NCBI RefSeq assembly: GCF_022808775.1
Contig: NZ_JAKZLA010000003.1
Span: 248,001-312,000 of the forward strand
Source of the DNA: Geothrix terrae
Lineage (GTDB): Bacteria > Acidobacteriota > Holophagae > Holophagales > Holophagaceae
Length of the DNA: 64,000 nt
Reading direction: 5' to 3'
Both the position numbers and the translations under genes were made by a program. The notes under the pieces are model-generated. The model was not told where the DNA came from. It was given only the letters and a program-made list of their open reading frames with translations, and did not search any database. Positions 17,011 through 25,427 of the stretch are shown here, piece by piece (the stretch's first letter is position 1; each line of letters begins with the position of its first letter).

Positions 17011-17627
17011 ACCCAGCCCCCGCCCCCCCCGAGGCGGTCCTGGTCCAAGCTGCCGCCGGAGGGGATCCCGAGGCCTTCGAGACCCTCGTCCGCCCGCACC
17101 TGGGCATGCTTTTCCGGGTCATCGACCGCATCCTGGGCAACGAGGCCGAGAGCCAGGACGCCCTGCAGGACGCCCTCCTCACCATCCTCCGGGAGCTGCC
17201 GGGCTTCCAGGGCGCCAGCAAGTTCAGCACCTGGGCCTACCGCATCTGCGTGAACCAGGCCCTCATGGCCCGGCGGAAGCGGATCCGGCGCCGGGAGGAT
17301 GCCATTGAGGATCTGATGCCACGTTTCGCCGACGACGGGCATCACAAGGACGTGGACCTGCTCCTCGAATGGAGCGAGGACGCGGAGGCATTGATGAAGG
17401 TCGAGCGGGATGAGCTGAAGGCCAGGGTCCGGATGGGCCTGGACCGGCTGTCCGACGACCAGCGCGCCGTCTTCGTCCTGCGGGACCTGGAGGGCTGGGA
17501 CACCGACGAGATCAGCCGGCACCTGGGCATCACGCGCGAGCTGGTGCGCCAGCGGGTCCACCGGGCCCGCTTGGCCCTGCGGGCCCTGCTGCCGGAATTC
17601 GCCCCCCGTCTGGCGGAGGACCGATGA
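17007..17627 (+). CDS. ECF-type RNA polymerase sigma factor
   Basis: The 206-residue protein contains sigma region 2 (about 23-95, with E-S-Q-D-A-L-Q-D-A-L-L-T and the K-F-S-T-W-A-Y-R-I stretch) and region 4 (about 145-195, with L-S-D-D-Q-R-A-V-F-V-L-R-D and the helix-turn-helix T-D-E-I-S-R-H-L-G-I). A linker of about 40 acidic and charged residues lies between them and is longer than usual. The gene overlaps the upstream kinase and the downstream anti-sigma gene by 4 bases each. It should direct RNA polymerase to a small stress or redox regulon, with the next product as its antagonist. Confidence 0.93.
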   Translation: MNPAPAPPEAVLVQAAAGGDPEAFETLVRPHLGMLFRVIDRILGNEAESQDALQDALLTILRELPGFQGASKFSTWAYRICVNQALMARRKRIRRREDAIEDLMPRFADDGHHKDVDLLLEWSEDAEALMKVERDELKARVRMGLDRLSDDQRAVFVLRDLEGWDTDEISRHLGITRELVRQRVHRARLALRALLPEFAPRLAEDR

Positions 17628-18415
17628 CGCTGCTCATGCCCACCTGCGCGGAAGTCGTCGGCCTGCTCACGGACTACGAAGAGGGGGCCCTGGGGCCCTT
17701 CGATTGGCTGGGCGTCAAACTGCACTTGAGTCTCTGCCCACCCTGCCGGGCCTTCCTGGACAGCTTCGAGCGCACCCCGGGCCTGCTCCGGCGCCTCTGG
17801 CCCGAGCCCCCCGTCCCCTCCGCCGAGCGCGCCCTGGATGGCGCCCTGGCCGCCCTGCGGCAGGGCCGGGTGCCCCGCGGCCCCGTGCATCACCCGGAGG
17901 AAGTGGCCTGGCAGGCGCTGGAGCCCGGCGGCGACCCCCTCACGGCGCTGCTGCTGAAGGTGCACCTGGGGCATTGCGACAGCTGCCGAAGCCAGCACCC
18001 CGCCAGCGAAGCCATCCCCGCCGCGGGCCCTTTCGGCCGGGATGTTCTCGGCCTCCTCCGGCCCCACCTCCCCGCCGAGGATCGCTGGCGCTGGACCCGG
18101 CGGGGCCTCGGCGGCGCCCAGGTGGCCCGGCTTCTGCAGGATCCCGCCACCGGCGCCACGCTGAACCTGGCGCGCATGCCCGGCGGCATGAGCATGCCCC
18201 GCCACAGCCATGGGGGAGCCGAGCTGTCCCTGGTCCTGTCCGGCGCCATGCAGGACGGCCCCGCCCACCTCCGCCCCGGGGACTGGCTGGCCTGCGGGCC
18301 AGGCCAGCAGCACGGCCCAAGCACGGAGCCGGGCCTTGAATGCTGGGCCCTCCTCCGCATCGAAGGCGGCATCCGCTTCACCGGCTGGCGGCGTGTCCTG
18401 GGGACCGTGGGCTGA
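17624..18415 (+). CDS. Zinc-binding cupin anti-sigma factor (ChrR-like) with two HxxxCxxC motifs
   Basis: The 263-residue protein reads as a ChrR-type anti-sigma factor. The N-terminal domain has a zinc-finger motif His34-x3-Cys38-x2-Cys41. A second copy, His114-x3-Cys118-x2-Cys121, occurs about 80 residues later. The C-terminal cupin (about 150-255) has putative metal ligands His194, His196, Glu200 and His230. In ChrR the N-terminal zinc domain holds the sigma factor and the cupin senses singlet oxygen or other oxidants; that role is inferred here from layout and from the overlap with the ECF gene. The duplicated finger is unusual. Confidence 0.82.
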   Translation: MTLLMPTCAEVVGLLTDYEEGALGPFDWLGVKLHLSLCPPCRAFLDSFERTPGLLRRLWPEPPVPSAERALDGALAALRQGRVPRGPVHHPEEVAWQALEPGGDPLTALLLKVHLGHCDSCRSQHPASEAIPAAGPFGRDVLGLLRPHLPAEDRWRWTRRGLGGAQVARLLQDPATGATLNLARMPGGMSMPRHSHGGAELSLVLSGAMQDGPAHLRPGDWLACGPGQQHGPSTEPGLECWALLRIEGGIRFTGWRRVLGTVG

Positions 18416-18444
18416 GGGATGCGGGGTCATGGTCCAATGGGCTC

Positions 18445-19317
18445 ATGACCGGACCTGCTGATCGGACGAAGGGCGCAGCCCTGGTGGCCCTGGCGGCGCT
18501 GTTGTGGAGCTCCAGCGGGCTCTTCATCAAGGTGCTGCCCCTGGGCGCCCTCCAGATCGCGTTCGCCCGGAGCCTGGTGGCGGCCCTCACCATCGCCCTG
18601 GTGGTGAAGCTCCGGGGCGGGCGGCCCTTTCCCCGGCCGGACGCCCTGGCCCTCGCCTGCGCCCTCTCGTACGCCGGGGTGCTGGTCTGCTTCGTGGCCG
18701 CCACCAAGCTCACCACCGCGGCGAACGCGATCTTCCTCCAGTTCTCGGCCCCCATCTACCTCGTCTTCCTCGAGCCGTTCCTCGCCGGCCGCCGGGTGGC
18801 GGGCCGTGACCTCACGGCGGTGATGATCTGCGTCGGAGCCATGGCGCTCTTCTTCGTGGGGCGCCTGGGCGCGGGCACCCTCTCCGGCAACCTCATCGGC
18901 ATGGCCGCGGGCCTCTGCCTGGCCCTCTTCTCCCTCACCCTCAAGCTGCAGCGGGAGCGCCGGCCGGAGGCGGATCCCATCAGCTCCATCATCCTCGGGA
19001 ACCTGCTGGTGGCGGCCCTCTGCGCCCCGGCAGCCCTGCGGGATTTCCATCCCTCTCCAGTCCACGCGGGCATCCTGCTCTACCTGGGCGTGTTCCAGAT
19101 CGGCGTGGCCTACCTCTTCTTCAACGCGGGCATGAAGCACCTCAGCGCCACCGCCGCCGTGGTGACCGGCACCCTGGAGGCCGTCCTCAACCCCATCTGG
19201 GTGTTCCTGGGCATCGGGGAACGCCCTTCCGGCTGGGCCCTGCTGGGGGGCGCGATGATCCTCGGCACCATCGCCTGGTACAGCCTTCCGCCAAGGCGCC
19301 GGCCGGCCCGGGCCTGA
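18445..19317 (+). CDS. EamA/DMT-family permease
   Basis: The 290-residue protein has ten predicted membrane helices arranged as two EamA repeats (about 10-145 and 155-285), the drug/metabolite transporter layout. The first repeat ends G-A-M-A-L-F-F-V-G and the second ends G-A-M-I-L-G-T-I-A-W-Y. The family exports small metabolites such as amino acids; the substrate is unknown. It begins 29 bases after the anti-sigma gene and could be in the sigma regulon or simply read through. Confidence 0.88.
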   Translation: MTGPADRTKGAALVALAALLWSSSGLFIKVLPLGALQIAFARSLVAALTIALVVKLRGGRPFPRPDALALACALSYAGVLVCFVAATKLTTAANAIFLQFSAPIYLVFLEPFLAGRRVAGRDLTAVMICVGAMALFFVGRLGAGTLSGNLIGMAAGLCLALFSLTLKLQRERRPEADPISSIILGNLLVAALCAPAALRDFHPSPVHAGILLYLGVFQIGVAYLFFNAGMKHLSATAAVVTGTLEAVLNPIWVFLGIGERPSGWALLGGAMILGTIAWYSLPPRRRPARA

Positions 19318-19352
19318 TCCGGGACCCCTCTCCGGATGGAGGAAGCCGGGGG

Positions 19353-19382
19353 GTGGCACAAAGATGACTTAAGGGTTATCTT
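19353..19382 (+). promoter_or_regulatory. Candidate promoter of hydGFE
   Basis: GTGGCA (19353-19358) and TATCTT (19377-19382) are 18 bases apart within a locally AT-richer stretch; each matches 4 of 6 consensus positions. The leader before hydG would be about 27 bases and includes GGAGG. Confidence 0.4.
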
Positions 19383-19415
19383 CTGGCCCAGGTCTCCCCG
19401 GCGGAGGTTCTTTCC

Positions 19416-20813
19416 ATGCGCGGTCCATCTGAAGCCTTCCCCCTGGACGAGGCATCCCTCCTCGCGGCCCTGGAGGGCGCGCCCGCGCCGGACGGACCAC
19501 GCATCCGCGACCTCCTCGCCAAGGCCCGGGAGCTGAAGGGCCTCGACGAGACCGACCTCCCGCCCCTCATGGCCCTGGAGGACCCGGAGCTGCTGCAGGA
19601 GCTCTTCGCCACGGCCCGTTGGGTGAAGGAGCAGATCTACGGCACCCGCATCGTGCTGTTCGCCCCGCTCTACGTCTCGAACCTCTGCGGGAACGAGTGC
19701 CTGTACTGCGCCTTCCGCGCCTCGAACCGCACCCTGCCCCGGCGGGCCCTCGGCCCGGCGGAGATCGCCGCCGAGGCGGCCCAGCTGCTCGCCCGGGGGC
19801 ACAAGCGGGTGCTCCTGGTGGCCGGCGAGGCCTATCCAGAAGACGGGCTCGACTACATCCTGAAGGCCATCCGCACCGTGTACGCCACCCGCCACGGGGG
19901 CGACCGCATCCGCCGGGTGAACGTCAACATCGCGCCTCTGGACCTGGGGGGTTTCCGCCGCCTGAAGGATGAGGGCATCGGGACCTACCAGCTGTTCCAG
20001 GAGACCTACCACCGCGGCACCTATGCCCGGATGCACCCCCGCGGCCTGAAGGCCGACTACGACTGGCGCCTGGGCTGCATGGACCGGGCCATGCAGGCGG
20101 GCATCGACGACGTGGGTCTCGGCGCCCTCTTCGGGCTCCATGACTGGCGCTTCGAGGTGCTGGCGCTGCTGCGCCATGCCCGGCACCTGGAGGACCGCTT
20201 CGGCTGCGGCCCGCACACCCTCAGCGTGCCGCGCCTCGAGCCCGCCGAGGGCTCGGCCACCAGCGCGGCCCCGCCCCAGGCCGTCAGCGACGCGGCATTC
20301 CGCAAGCTCATCGCCATCCTGCGCCTGGCCCTGCCTTATACGGGCCTCATCCTCAGCACCCGGGAGCGGCCCGAGATCCGGCGCGAGGCATTGGAGCTGG
20401 GCGTCAGCCAGATCAGCGCCGGCAGCCGCACCAACCCCGGCGGCTACGAGGAGGACGCTCCCGGGACCGGAGCCCAGTTCTCCCTCGGCGACCACCGGAG
20501 CCTCGACGAGGTGGTACGCGAGCTGGCCGGAAGCGGGTTCCTCCCGAGCTTCTGCACCGCCTGCTACCGCCTGGGCCGCACGGGCGCGGATTTCATGGAC
20601 CTCGCCAAGCCCGGGCAGATCAAGGCCCACTGCCTGCCCAACGCCCTGGCCACCCTGCAGGAGTACGCGGAGGACCACGCCAGCCCGGCCACCCGGAAGG
20701 CGGCGGAGCGATTGCTGGCCGCGACCCTCGGGGGCCTGGAGGGCCTGCCCCGGCGGAGGGCCGAGGGCCTGGTGGAGCTCGTCCGGAAGGGGGAACGCGA
20801 TGTGTTCTGCTGA
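19416..20813 (+). CDS. hydG: [FeFe]-hydrogenase H-cluster maturase HydG
   Basis: HydG is the radical-SAM tyrosine lyase that makes the CO and CN ligands of the H-cluster. The 465-residue protein has the radical-SAM cluster motif Cys91-x3-Cys95-x2-Cys98 (C-G-N-E-C-L-Y-C). Near the C-terminus is the CX2CX22C auxiliary-cluster motif (C-T-A-C ... K-A-H-C), which distinguishes HydG from the tyrosine lyase ThiH. Further support is S-A-G-S-R-T-N-P-G-G-Y before it. It starts the maturase group, and its 3' end overlaps hydF by 14 bases. Confidence 0.95.
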   Translation: MRGPSEAFPLDEASLLAALEGAPAPDGPRIRDLLAKARELKGLDETDLPPLMALEDPELLQELFATARWVKEQIYGTRIVLFAPLYVSNLCGNECLYCAFRASNRTLPRRALGPAEIAAEAAQLLARGHKRVLLVAGEAYPEDGLDYILKAIRTVYATRHGGDRIRRVNVNIAPLDLGGFRRLKDEGIGTYQLFQETYHRGTYARMHPRGLKADYDWRLGCMDRAMQAGIDDVGLGALFGLHDWRFEVLALLRHARHLEDRFGCGPHTLSVPRLEPAEGSATSAAPPQAVSDAAFRKLIAILRLALPYTGLILSTRERPEIRREALELGVSQISAGSRTNPGGYEEDAPGTGAQFSLGDHRSLDEVVRELAGSGFLPSFCTACYRLGRTGADFMDLAKPGQIKAHCLPNALATLQEYAEDHASPATRKAAERLLAATLGGLEGLPRRRAEGLVELVRKGERDVFC

Positions 20814-22032
20814 GCTGCCGCCCGCCCCCCGCGGGCTCCGCCTGCACATCGGGCTCTTCGGCCGGCGCAACGTCGGCAAGTCCTCGCTGCTGAACGCCCT
20901 CACCCGCCAGCAGGTGGCCCTCGTCTCGCCGCAGGCCGGCACCACCACGGACCCCGTGGAGAAGCCCATGGAGCTGCTCCCGCTGGGGCCCGTGCTCTTC
21001 GTGGACACCGCCGGACTGGACGACGAGGGCGACCTGGGCGCCGCGCGCACCGCCCGCTCCCGCAACGTGCTGGACCGCGTGGACCTCGGCATCCTGGTGG
21101 CCGAGCAGGGCGCCTGGGGCTCCTTCGAGCGCGGCCTGCTGGCCGAGCTGCGGGCTCGCGACATCCCCGTGGTGGTGGCCCTGAACAAGGCCGATCTCGT
21201 GCCGGGCGGCGCCCTTCCCGGCCTGGACGGGGCGACGGCCGTGGCGGTCTCGGCGCTGACCGGCGAGGGTCTGGAGGCGCTGAGGTCCGCCCTCCTCGCG
21301 GCGGCGCCTGACGATCCCCCGGCCAGCCAGCGCCTGATCGCGGACCTGGTGCCCCCTGGCGAGGTGGCGGTGCTCGTCATGCCCATCGATGCCTCGGCCC
21401 CCAAGGGGCGGCTGATCCTGCCCCAGGTCATGGCCATCCGCGACCTCCTGGACGGATCGGGCCTCGCGCTGGTGGTCCAGGCCCGGGAGCTGCCGGCGGC
21501 GCTTGCCTGCCTGCGCCGCCCGCCGGCCCTGGTGGTCACCGACTCCCAGGCCTTCCGCGCCGTGGCGGAGGCCGTGCCGGAGGCCATCCTCATGACCTCC
21601 TTCAGCATCCTCCTGAGCCGGCTCCAGGGGGACCTCCCGGCCCAGGCCCGGGGCGCCCTGGTGCTGGATGCGCTGCGCCCGGGCGACCGGGTGCTGGTGG
21701 CCGAGGGGTGCACCCACCACCCCACCGGGGAGGACATCGGCCGCGTGAAGCTGCCCCGGTGGCTGGCGCAGAAGGCTGGCGGCCCGCTGCGCTTCGACAC
21801 GGTCCAGGGCCGGGACTTCCCCGGCGACCTGTCGCCCTACCGTCTCGTCGTGCACTGCGGGAACTGCATGGGCAACCGGGGGGAGATGCGCTCCCGGATC
21901 CGCCGCTGCGAGGCCGCGGGCGTCCCCATCACCAACTACGGCCTGGCCATCGCGCACAGTCTCGGCATCCTCGAGCGCGCCCTGCGCCCCTTCCCCGGAG
22001 TCCTGGAGCCGGCCCATGCCCTGCAGCCCTGA
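20800..22032 (+). CDS. hydF: [FeFe]-hydrogenase maturation GTPase HydF
   Basis: HydF is the scaffold on which HydE and HydG assemble the di-iron subcluster before transfer to HydA. The 410-residue protein has an N-terminal GTPase domain with P-loop G-R-R-N-V-G-K-S-S, switch motif D-T-A-G-L-D and N-K-A-D, then a dimerisation domain, then a C-terminal cluster domain with C-T-H-H-P and the H-C-G-N-C motif about 50 residues later, the known 4Fe-4S site of HydF. The start ATG lies inside the end of hydG and the 3' end overlaps hydE by 17 bases, so the three are translationally linked. Confidence 0.95.
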   Translation: MCSAELPPAPRGLRLHIGLFGRRNVGKSSLLNALTRQQVALVSPQAGTTTDPVEKPMELLPLGPVLFVDTAGLDDEGDLGAARTARSRNVLDRVDLGILVAEQGAWGSFERGLLAELRARDIPVVVALNKADLVPGGALPGLDGATAVAVSALTGEGLEALRSALLAAAPDDPPASQRLIADLVPPGEVAVLVMPIDASAPKGRLILPQVMAIRDLLDGSGLALVVQARELPAALACLRRPPALVVTDSQAFRAVAEAVPEAILMTSFSILLSRLQGDLPAQARGALVLDALRPGDRVLVAEGCTHHPTGEDIGRVKLPRWLAQKAGGPLRFDTVQGRDFPGDLSPYRLVVHCGNCMGNRGEMRSRIRRCEAAGVPITNYGLAIAHSLGILERALRPFPGVLEPAHALQP

Positions 22033-23116
22033 ATTCCGCCTCGACCATGCGGGCCTCATGGCCTGGCTCCGGGAGGAGGATCCCGAGGCGCTGGACCGCC
22101 TGTGGGCCGAGGCGGACCGGGTCCGGCGCGAGCACGTCGGCGACGCGGTGCACCTCCGCGGCCTCATCGAGGTGTCCAGCCACTGCGTCCGGAGCTGCCT
22201 CTACTGTGGACTCCGGGCCCCGGAGGAGGACCTGGACCGCTACCGGCTGGAGGCCGGGGAGATCCTCGCCTGCGCCCGCGAGGCCGCAACTCTGGGCTAT
22301 GGCACCGTGGTGCTCCAGGGCGGCGAGGATCCCGGCCTCACCCAGACCTTCATCGCGGAGGTCATCCGGTCCATCAAGCGCCAGACGCGCCTGGCGGTCA
22401 CCCTGTCCCTCGGCGAGCGCGACGACGAGGACTTGCTCGCCTGGCGGGAGGCCGGCGCCGACCGCTACCTGCTCCGCTTCGAAACGGCGGACCGTGCGCT
22501 CTACCGGCGGGTCCATCCCAGCCTGCCGGGCCGCCTCAGCGACCGCCTCGGCCAGCTCCACCGGCTGCGGGCCATGGGCTACGAGACCGGCTCCGGTGTG
22601 ATGGTCGGCCTTCCGGGGCAGACCTGGGACACACTGGCCACCGATCTCCTCCGGTTCCGGGAGCTGGACCTGGACATGATCGGCGTGGGCCCCTTCCTGC
22701 CCAGCCCCCGCACACCCCTCGGCGGCCCCGGCGCCCTGGCCTTCCTCGCGCCCCCGGCGGTGCAGGTGCCGAACGACGGGCCGACCACGCTCAAGGCCGT
22801 GGCCCTGAGCCGCCTGCTCTGCCCCGACGCGAACATCCCCGGCACCACCGCCCTGGCCACGCTGGACCGCGCCCGGGGGCGGGAGTTGGCGCTCCTGCGC
22901 GGCGCCAACGTGGTGATGCCCAACGTGACGCCCCCGGTCTTCCGCGCGCGCTACGAGATCTATCCCGGCAAGGCCTGCGTGGGCGAGACGGCGGAGGCCT
23001 GCCAGGACTGCCTCGCGGAGCGCATCCAGGCCCTCGGACGCGCCATCGCCAAGGGACCCGGAGGGCGCCTTAGCACAGTTCGTCAAGAAAGGACGTTATC
23101 CGCATCCCATCGTTGA
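22016..23116 (+). CDS. hydE: [FeFe]-hydrogenase maturase HydE (radical SAM)
   Basis: The 366-residue radical-SAM enzyme has Cys57-x3-Cys61-x2-Cys64 (H-C-V-R-S-C-L-Y-C), the G-G-E-D segment for SAM binding, and G-S-G-V-M-V-G-L-P-G-Q-T typical of the HydE/BioB-like barrel. It acts on the iron/cysteine precursor of the H-cluster dithiolate. The order G-F-E with overlapping ends matches dedicated hydrogenase maturation rather than methylornithine synthase PylB, a close relative. The stop codon is embedded in an inverted repeat that may control hydB. Confidence 0.93.
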   Translation: MPCSPEFRLDHAGLMAWLREEDPEALDRLWAEADRVRREHVGDAVHLRGLIEVSSHCVRSCLYCGLRAPEEDLDRYRLEAGEILACAREAATLGYGTVVLQGGEDPGLTQTFIAEVIRSIKRQTRLAVTLSLGERDDEDLLAWREAGADRYLLRFETADRALYRRVHPSLPGRLSDRLGQLHRLRAMGYETGSGVMVGLPGQTWDTLATDLLRFRELDLDMIGVGPFLPSPRTPLGGPGALAFLAPPAVQVPNDGPTTLKAVALSRLLCPDANIPGTTALATLDRARGRELALLRGANVVMPNVTPPVFRARYEIYPGKACVGETAEACQDCLAERIQALGRAIAKGPGGRLSTVRQERTLSASHR

Positions 23117-23141
23117 CACGAAGGTTGTCAATGACCAGACT
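23113..23141 (+). promoter_or_regulatory. hydBAC promoter with overlapping operator-like inverted repeat
   Basis: TTGACA (23113-23118, perfect -35) and CAGACT (23136-23141) are 17 bases apart. The -35 is also the left arm of the exact inverted repeat TTGACA-N7-TGTCAA (23113-23131). A protein bound there would cover the -35 and spacer. The site overlaps the hydE stop codon, and about 90 bases of leader separate it from hydB. Confidence 0.5.
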
Positions 23142-23237
23142 CCCTGCAGCCGGCGCTGCCGCCTTCAGGATCCCAAGCCTGATCCGCCCGCGCCTTTGAC
23201 ATCCGCCCCGGTCTCGCGGCCGGGGGTAGGAGATTCC

Positions 23238-25418
23238 ATGCCGCAGCCCGTGCATGACTTCTATCAGGCCATGGCCGACCGTGTCGGCCGGACCCTCGCC
23301 GCCCGGGACGCCGAGCACCAGATCGTGGTGCAGGTCGGGTCCGCCACCTGCGAGCACGCGGCCGGCTCCCAGGCCGTGGCCGACGAGCTGGTCCGCCACA
23401 TCCGGGCCTCGGGCCGGAAGGACATCCTCCTGCACCGCACCGGCTGCACGGGCCGGTGCTCCCGCGAGCCCATCCTCGGCGTCCGTCTCCCCGGCCGGCT
23501 TCCGGTGAAGTACGAGCGGGTGAACCGCGACCTGGTCCATCGCATCTTCACCGAGCACATCCAGGGCGGCATCCCCGTGGCCCAGCATGTGCTCGACCAC
23601 GAGGCGGGCCCCCTGCCGGAGCGCGAGCTGCTGTTCTGCGAGGGCTCCCGCTGCCACGGCTCCGGCCCCGGCCTGCGGGAGCGCTTCGCGGCCATGCTCG
23701 CGGCGCGGGGCGTCTCCCGCGGGTCCGTCCGGATCGGCGCGGCGAGCTGTTTCGGCGCCTGCGGCCTGGCCTCCGGCGGCCCGGCCACCTATGTGCTGGC
23801 GCGCCCCGAGAAGGTGCTCTACCGGGTGACCGGGGAGGAGGACCTCACGGCCATCCTCGACGGCCACTTGATCGGCGGACAGGTCGTCGAGCGCCTGCGG
23901 GCCCAGGAGGAGCCCATCGCCCTGGCCTTCATGGAGCGCTACGGCGACGTGGCCTTCTTCAACCGCCAGAGCCGCGTCGCGCTCCGCAACGCCGGCGTGG
24001 TGGACCCGGAGAGCCTCGACGAGTACGTGGACATGGACGGCTTCAAGGCCCTGGCCGACGTGCTCGAGCGGCGCGACCCCGACTGGGTGATCGGCGAGCT
24101 GGCCAAGGCCCGCCTCCGGGGCCGGGGCGGCGGCGGCTACTCCACCGCGGCCAAGTGGACCCTGGCCCGGAGGCAGGCCGATGCCACCCGCTTCATCATC
24201 TGCAACGGCGACGAGGGCGATCCCGGGGCCTTCATGGACCGCTCCATGCTCGAGAGCGATCCCTTCAACATCGTCGAAGGCATGATCATCGGCGGCTTCG
24301 CCATCGGGGCCCAGAAGGGCTTCTTCTACATCCGCGCCGAGTACCCGCTGGCCATCCGGCGCATCCAGCAGGCCCTCGACACCTGCCGCGCCCACGGCCT
24401 CCTCGGCCGGAACATCATGGATTCCGGGTGGGACTTCGACCTGGAGATCCGGCTCGGCGCCGGCGCCTTCGTCTGCGGCGAGGAGACCGCCCTCATCCGC
24501 TCCATCGAGGGCGAGCGCGGGCAGCCCCGGGTCCGCCCGCCCTATCCCACGGACCGCGGGCTCTGGGGCCACCCCACCGTCATCAACAACGTGGAGACCT
24601 TCGCCAACATCTCCGCCATCCTCCGCTACAGCGGCGACTGGTACGCCCGCCTCGGGACGGAGAAGAGCGGCGGGACCAAGGTCTTCGCCCTGGCCGGGAA
24701 GGTGCGCCACACGGGCCTCGTGGAAGTGCCCCTGGGGACGCCCCTCGCGCGGGTGGTGAACGACATCGGCGGCGGCGTGACCGGCGGAAGGCAGCTCAAG
24801 GCCATCCAGACCGGCGGCCCGGCCGGCGGGTTCATCCCGGCTTCCATGCAGAACATGGAAGTGGACTTCGAGCCCCTGCAGAAGGCCGGCTCCATCATGG
24901 GTTCCGGCGGGATGATCGTCCTGAGCGAGGACGACTGCATGGTCGACATCGCCAAGTTCTACATCGCATTCAGCCAGGACGAGAGCTGCGGCAAGTGCAC
25001 ACCCTGCCGCGAGGGCACCACGCGCCTCCTGGAGATCCTGGAGCGCATCACCCAGGGCAAGGGGGAGCTCTCCGACCTGGACAAGCTCGAGCGCCTGGCC
25101 CGCCTGTGCCAGCGCACGAGCCTCTGCGGCCTGGGCCGCGCGGCGCCGAACCCCGTGCTGTCCAGCCTCAAGCACTTCCGCGGGGAGTTCCTGGCCCACA
25201 TCGTGGACAGGCACTGCCCGGCGAAGAAGTGCGTGGCCCTGATCCACTACGAGATCAACCCGGAGAAGTGCGTCGGGTGCACGATCTGCGCCCGGAACTG
25301 CCCCGTGGCGTGCATCGCCGGCGCCCGGAAGGAAGCCCACGTCATCGACCAGGCCGCCTGCGTGAAGTGCGGAAACTGCTTCGACGTCTGCAAGTTCGCC
25401 GCGGTCGACCGGGTGTAG
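23238..25418 (+). CDS. hydB: NADH-binding diaphorase subunit HydB of trimeric [FeFe]-hydrogenase, with tandem thioredoxin-like Fe-S domains
   Basis: The 726-residue protein is NuoF-like. Two thioredoxin-like ferredoxin domains come first: domain 1 (about 25-120) keeps Cys38, Cys70 and Cys74, and domain 2 (about 128-210) has the full Cys134-x4-Cys139 and Cys171-x3-Cys175 set. The NuoF core follows with G-R-G-G-G-G-Y for NAD, C-N-G-D-E-G-D-P-G and A-G-A-F-V-C-G-E-E-T for FMN, and the 4Fe-4S ligands E-S-C-G-K-C-T-P-C-R-E-G. The end is a ferredoxin domain with two CX2CX2CX3C/P motifs. It passes electrons between NAD(H) and the other subunits. It is about 100 residues longer than Thermotoga HydB because of the extra domain. 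Confidence 0.92.
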   Translation: MPQPVHDFYQAMADRVGRTLAARDAEHQIVVQVGSATCEHAAGSQAVADELVRHIRASGRKDILLHRTGCTGRCSREPILGVRLPGRLPVKYERVNRDLVHRIFTEHIQGGIPVAQHVLDHEAGPLPERELLFCEGSRCHGSGPGLRERFAAMLAARGVSRGSVRIGAASCFGACGLASGGPATYVLARPEKVLYRVTGEEDLTAILDGHLIGGQVVERLRAQEEPIALAFMERYGDVAFFNRQSRVALRNAGVVDPESLDEYVDMDGFKALADVLERRDPDWVIGELAKARLRGRGGGGYSTAAKWTLARRQADATRFIICNGDEGDPGAFMDRSMLESDPFNIVEGMIIGGFAIGAQKGFFYIRAEYPLAIRRIQQALDTCRAHGLLGRNIMDSGWDFDLEIRLGAGAFVCGEETALIRSIEGERGQPRVRPPYPTDRGLWGHPTVINNVETFANISAILRYSGDWYARLGTEKSGGTKVFALAGKVRHTGLVEVPLGTPLARVVNDIGGGVTGGRQLKAIQTGGPAGGFIPASMQNMEVDFEPLQKAGSIMGSGGMIVLSEDDCMVDIAKFYIAFSQDESCGKCTPCREGTTRLLEILERITQGKGELSDLDKLERLARLCQRTSLCGLGRAAPNPVLSSLKHFRGEFLAHIVDRHCPAKKCVALIHYEINPEKCVGCTICARNCPVACIAGARKEAHVIDQAACVKCGNCFDVCKFAAVDRV

Positions 25419-25427
25419 GAGCGCGCC

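Noticed and set aside
19350-19376. Possible sigma-54 promoter before hydG (TGGCAC)
   Set aside because: No TTGC-type -12 element occurs at the required spacing, and no enhancer-binding protein gene is nearby.
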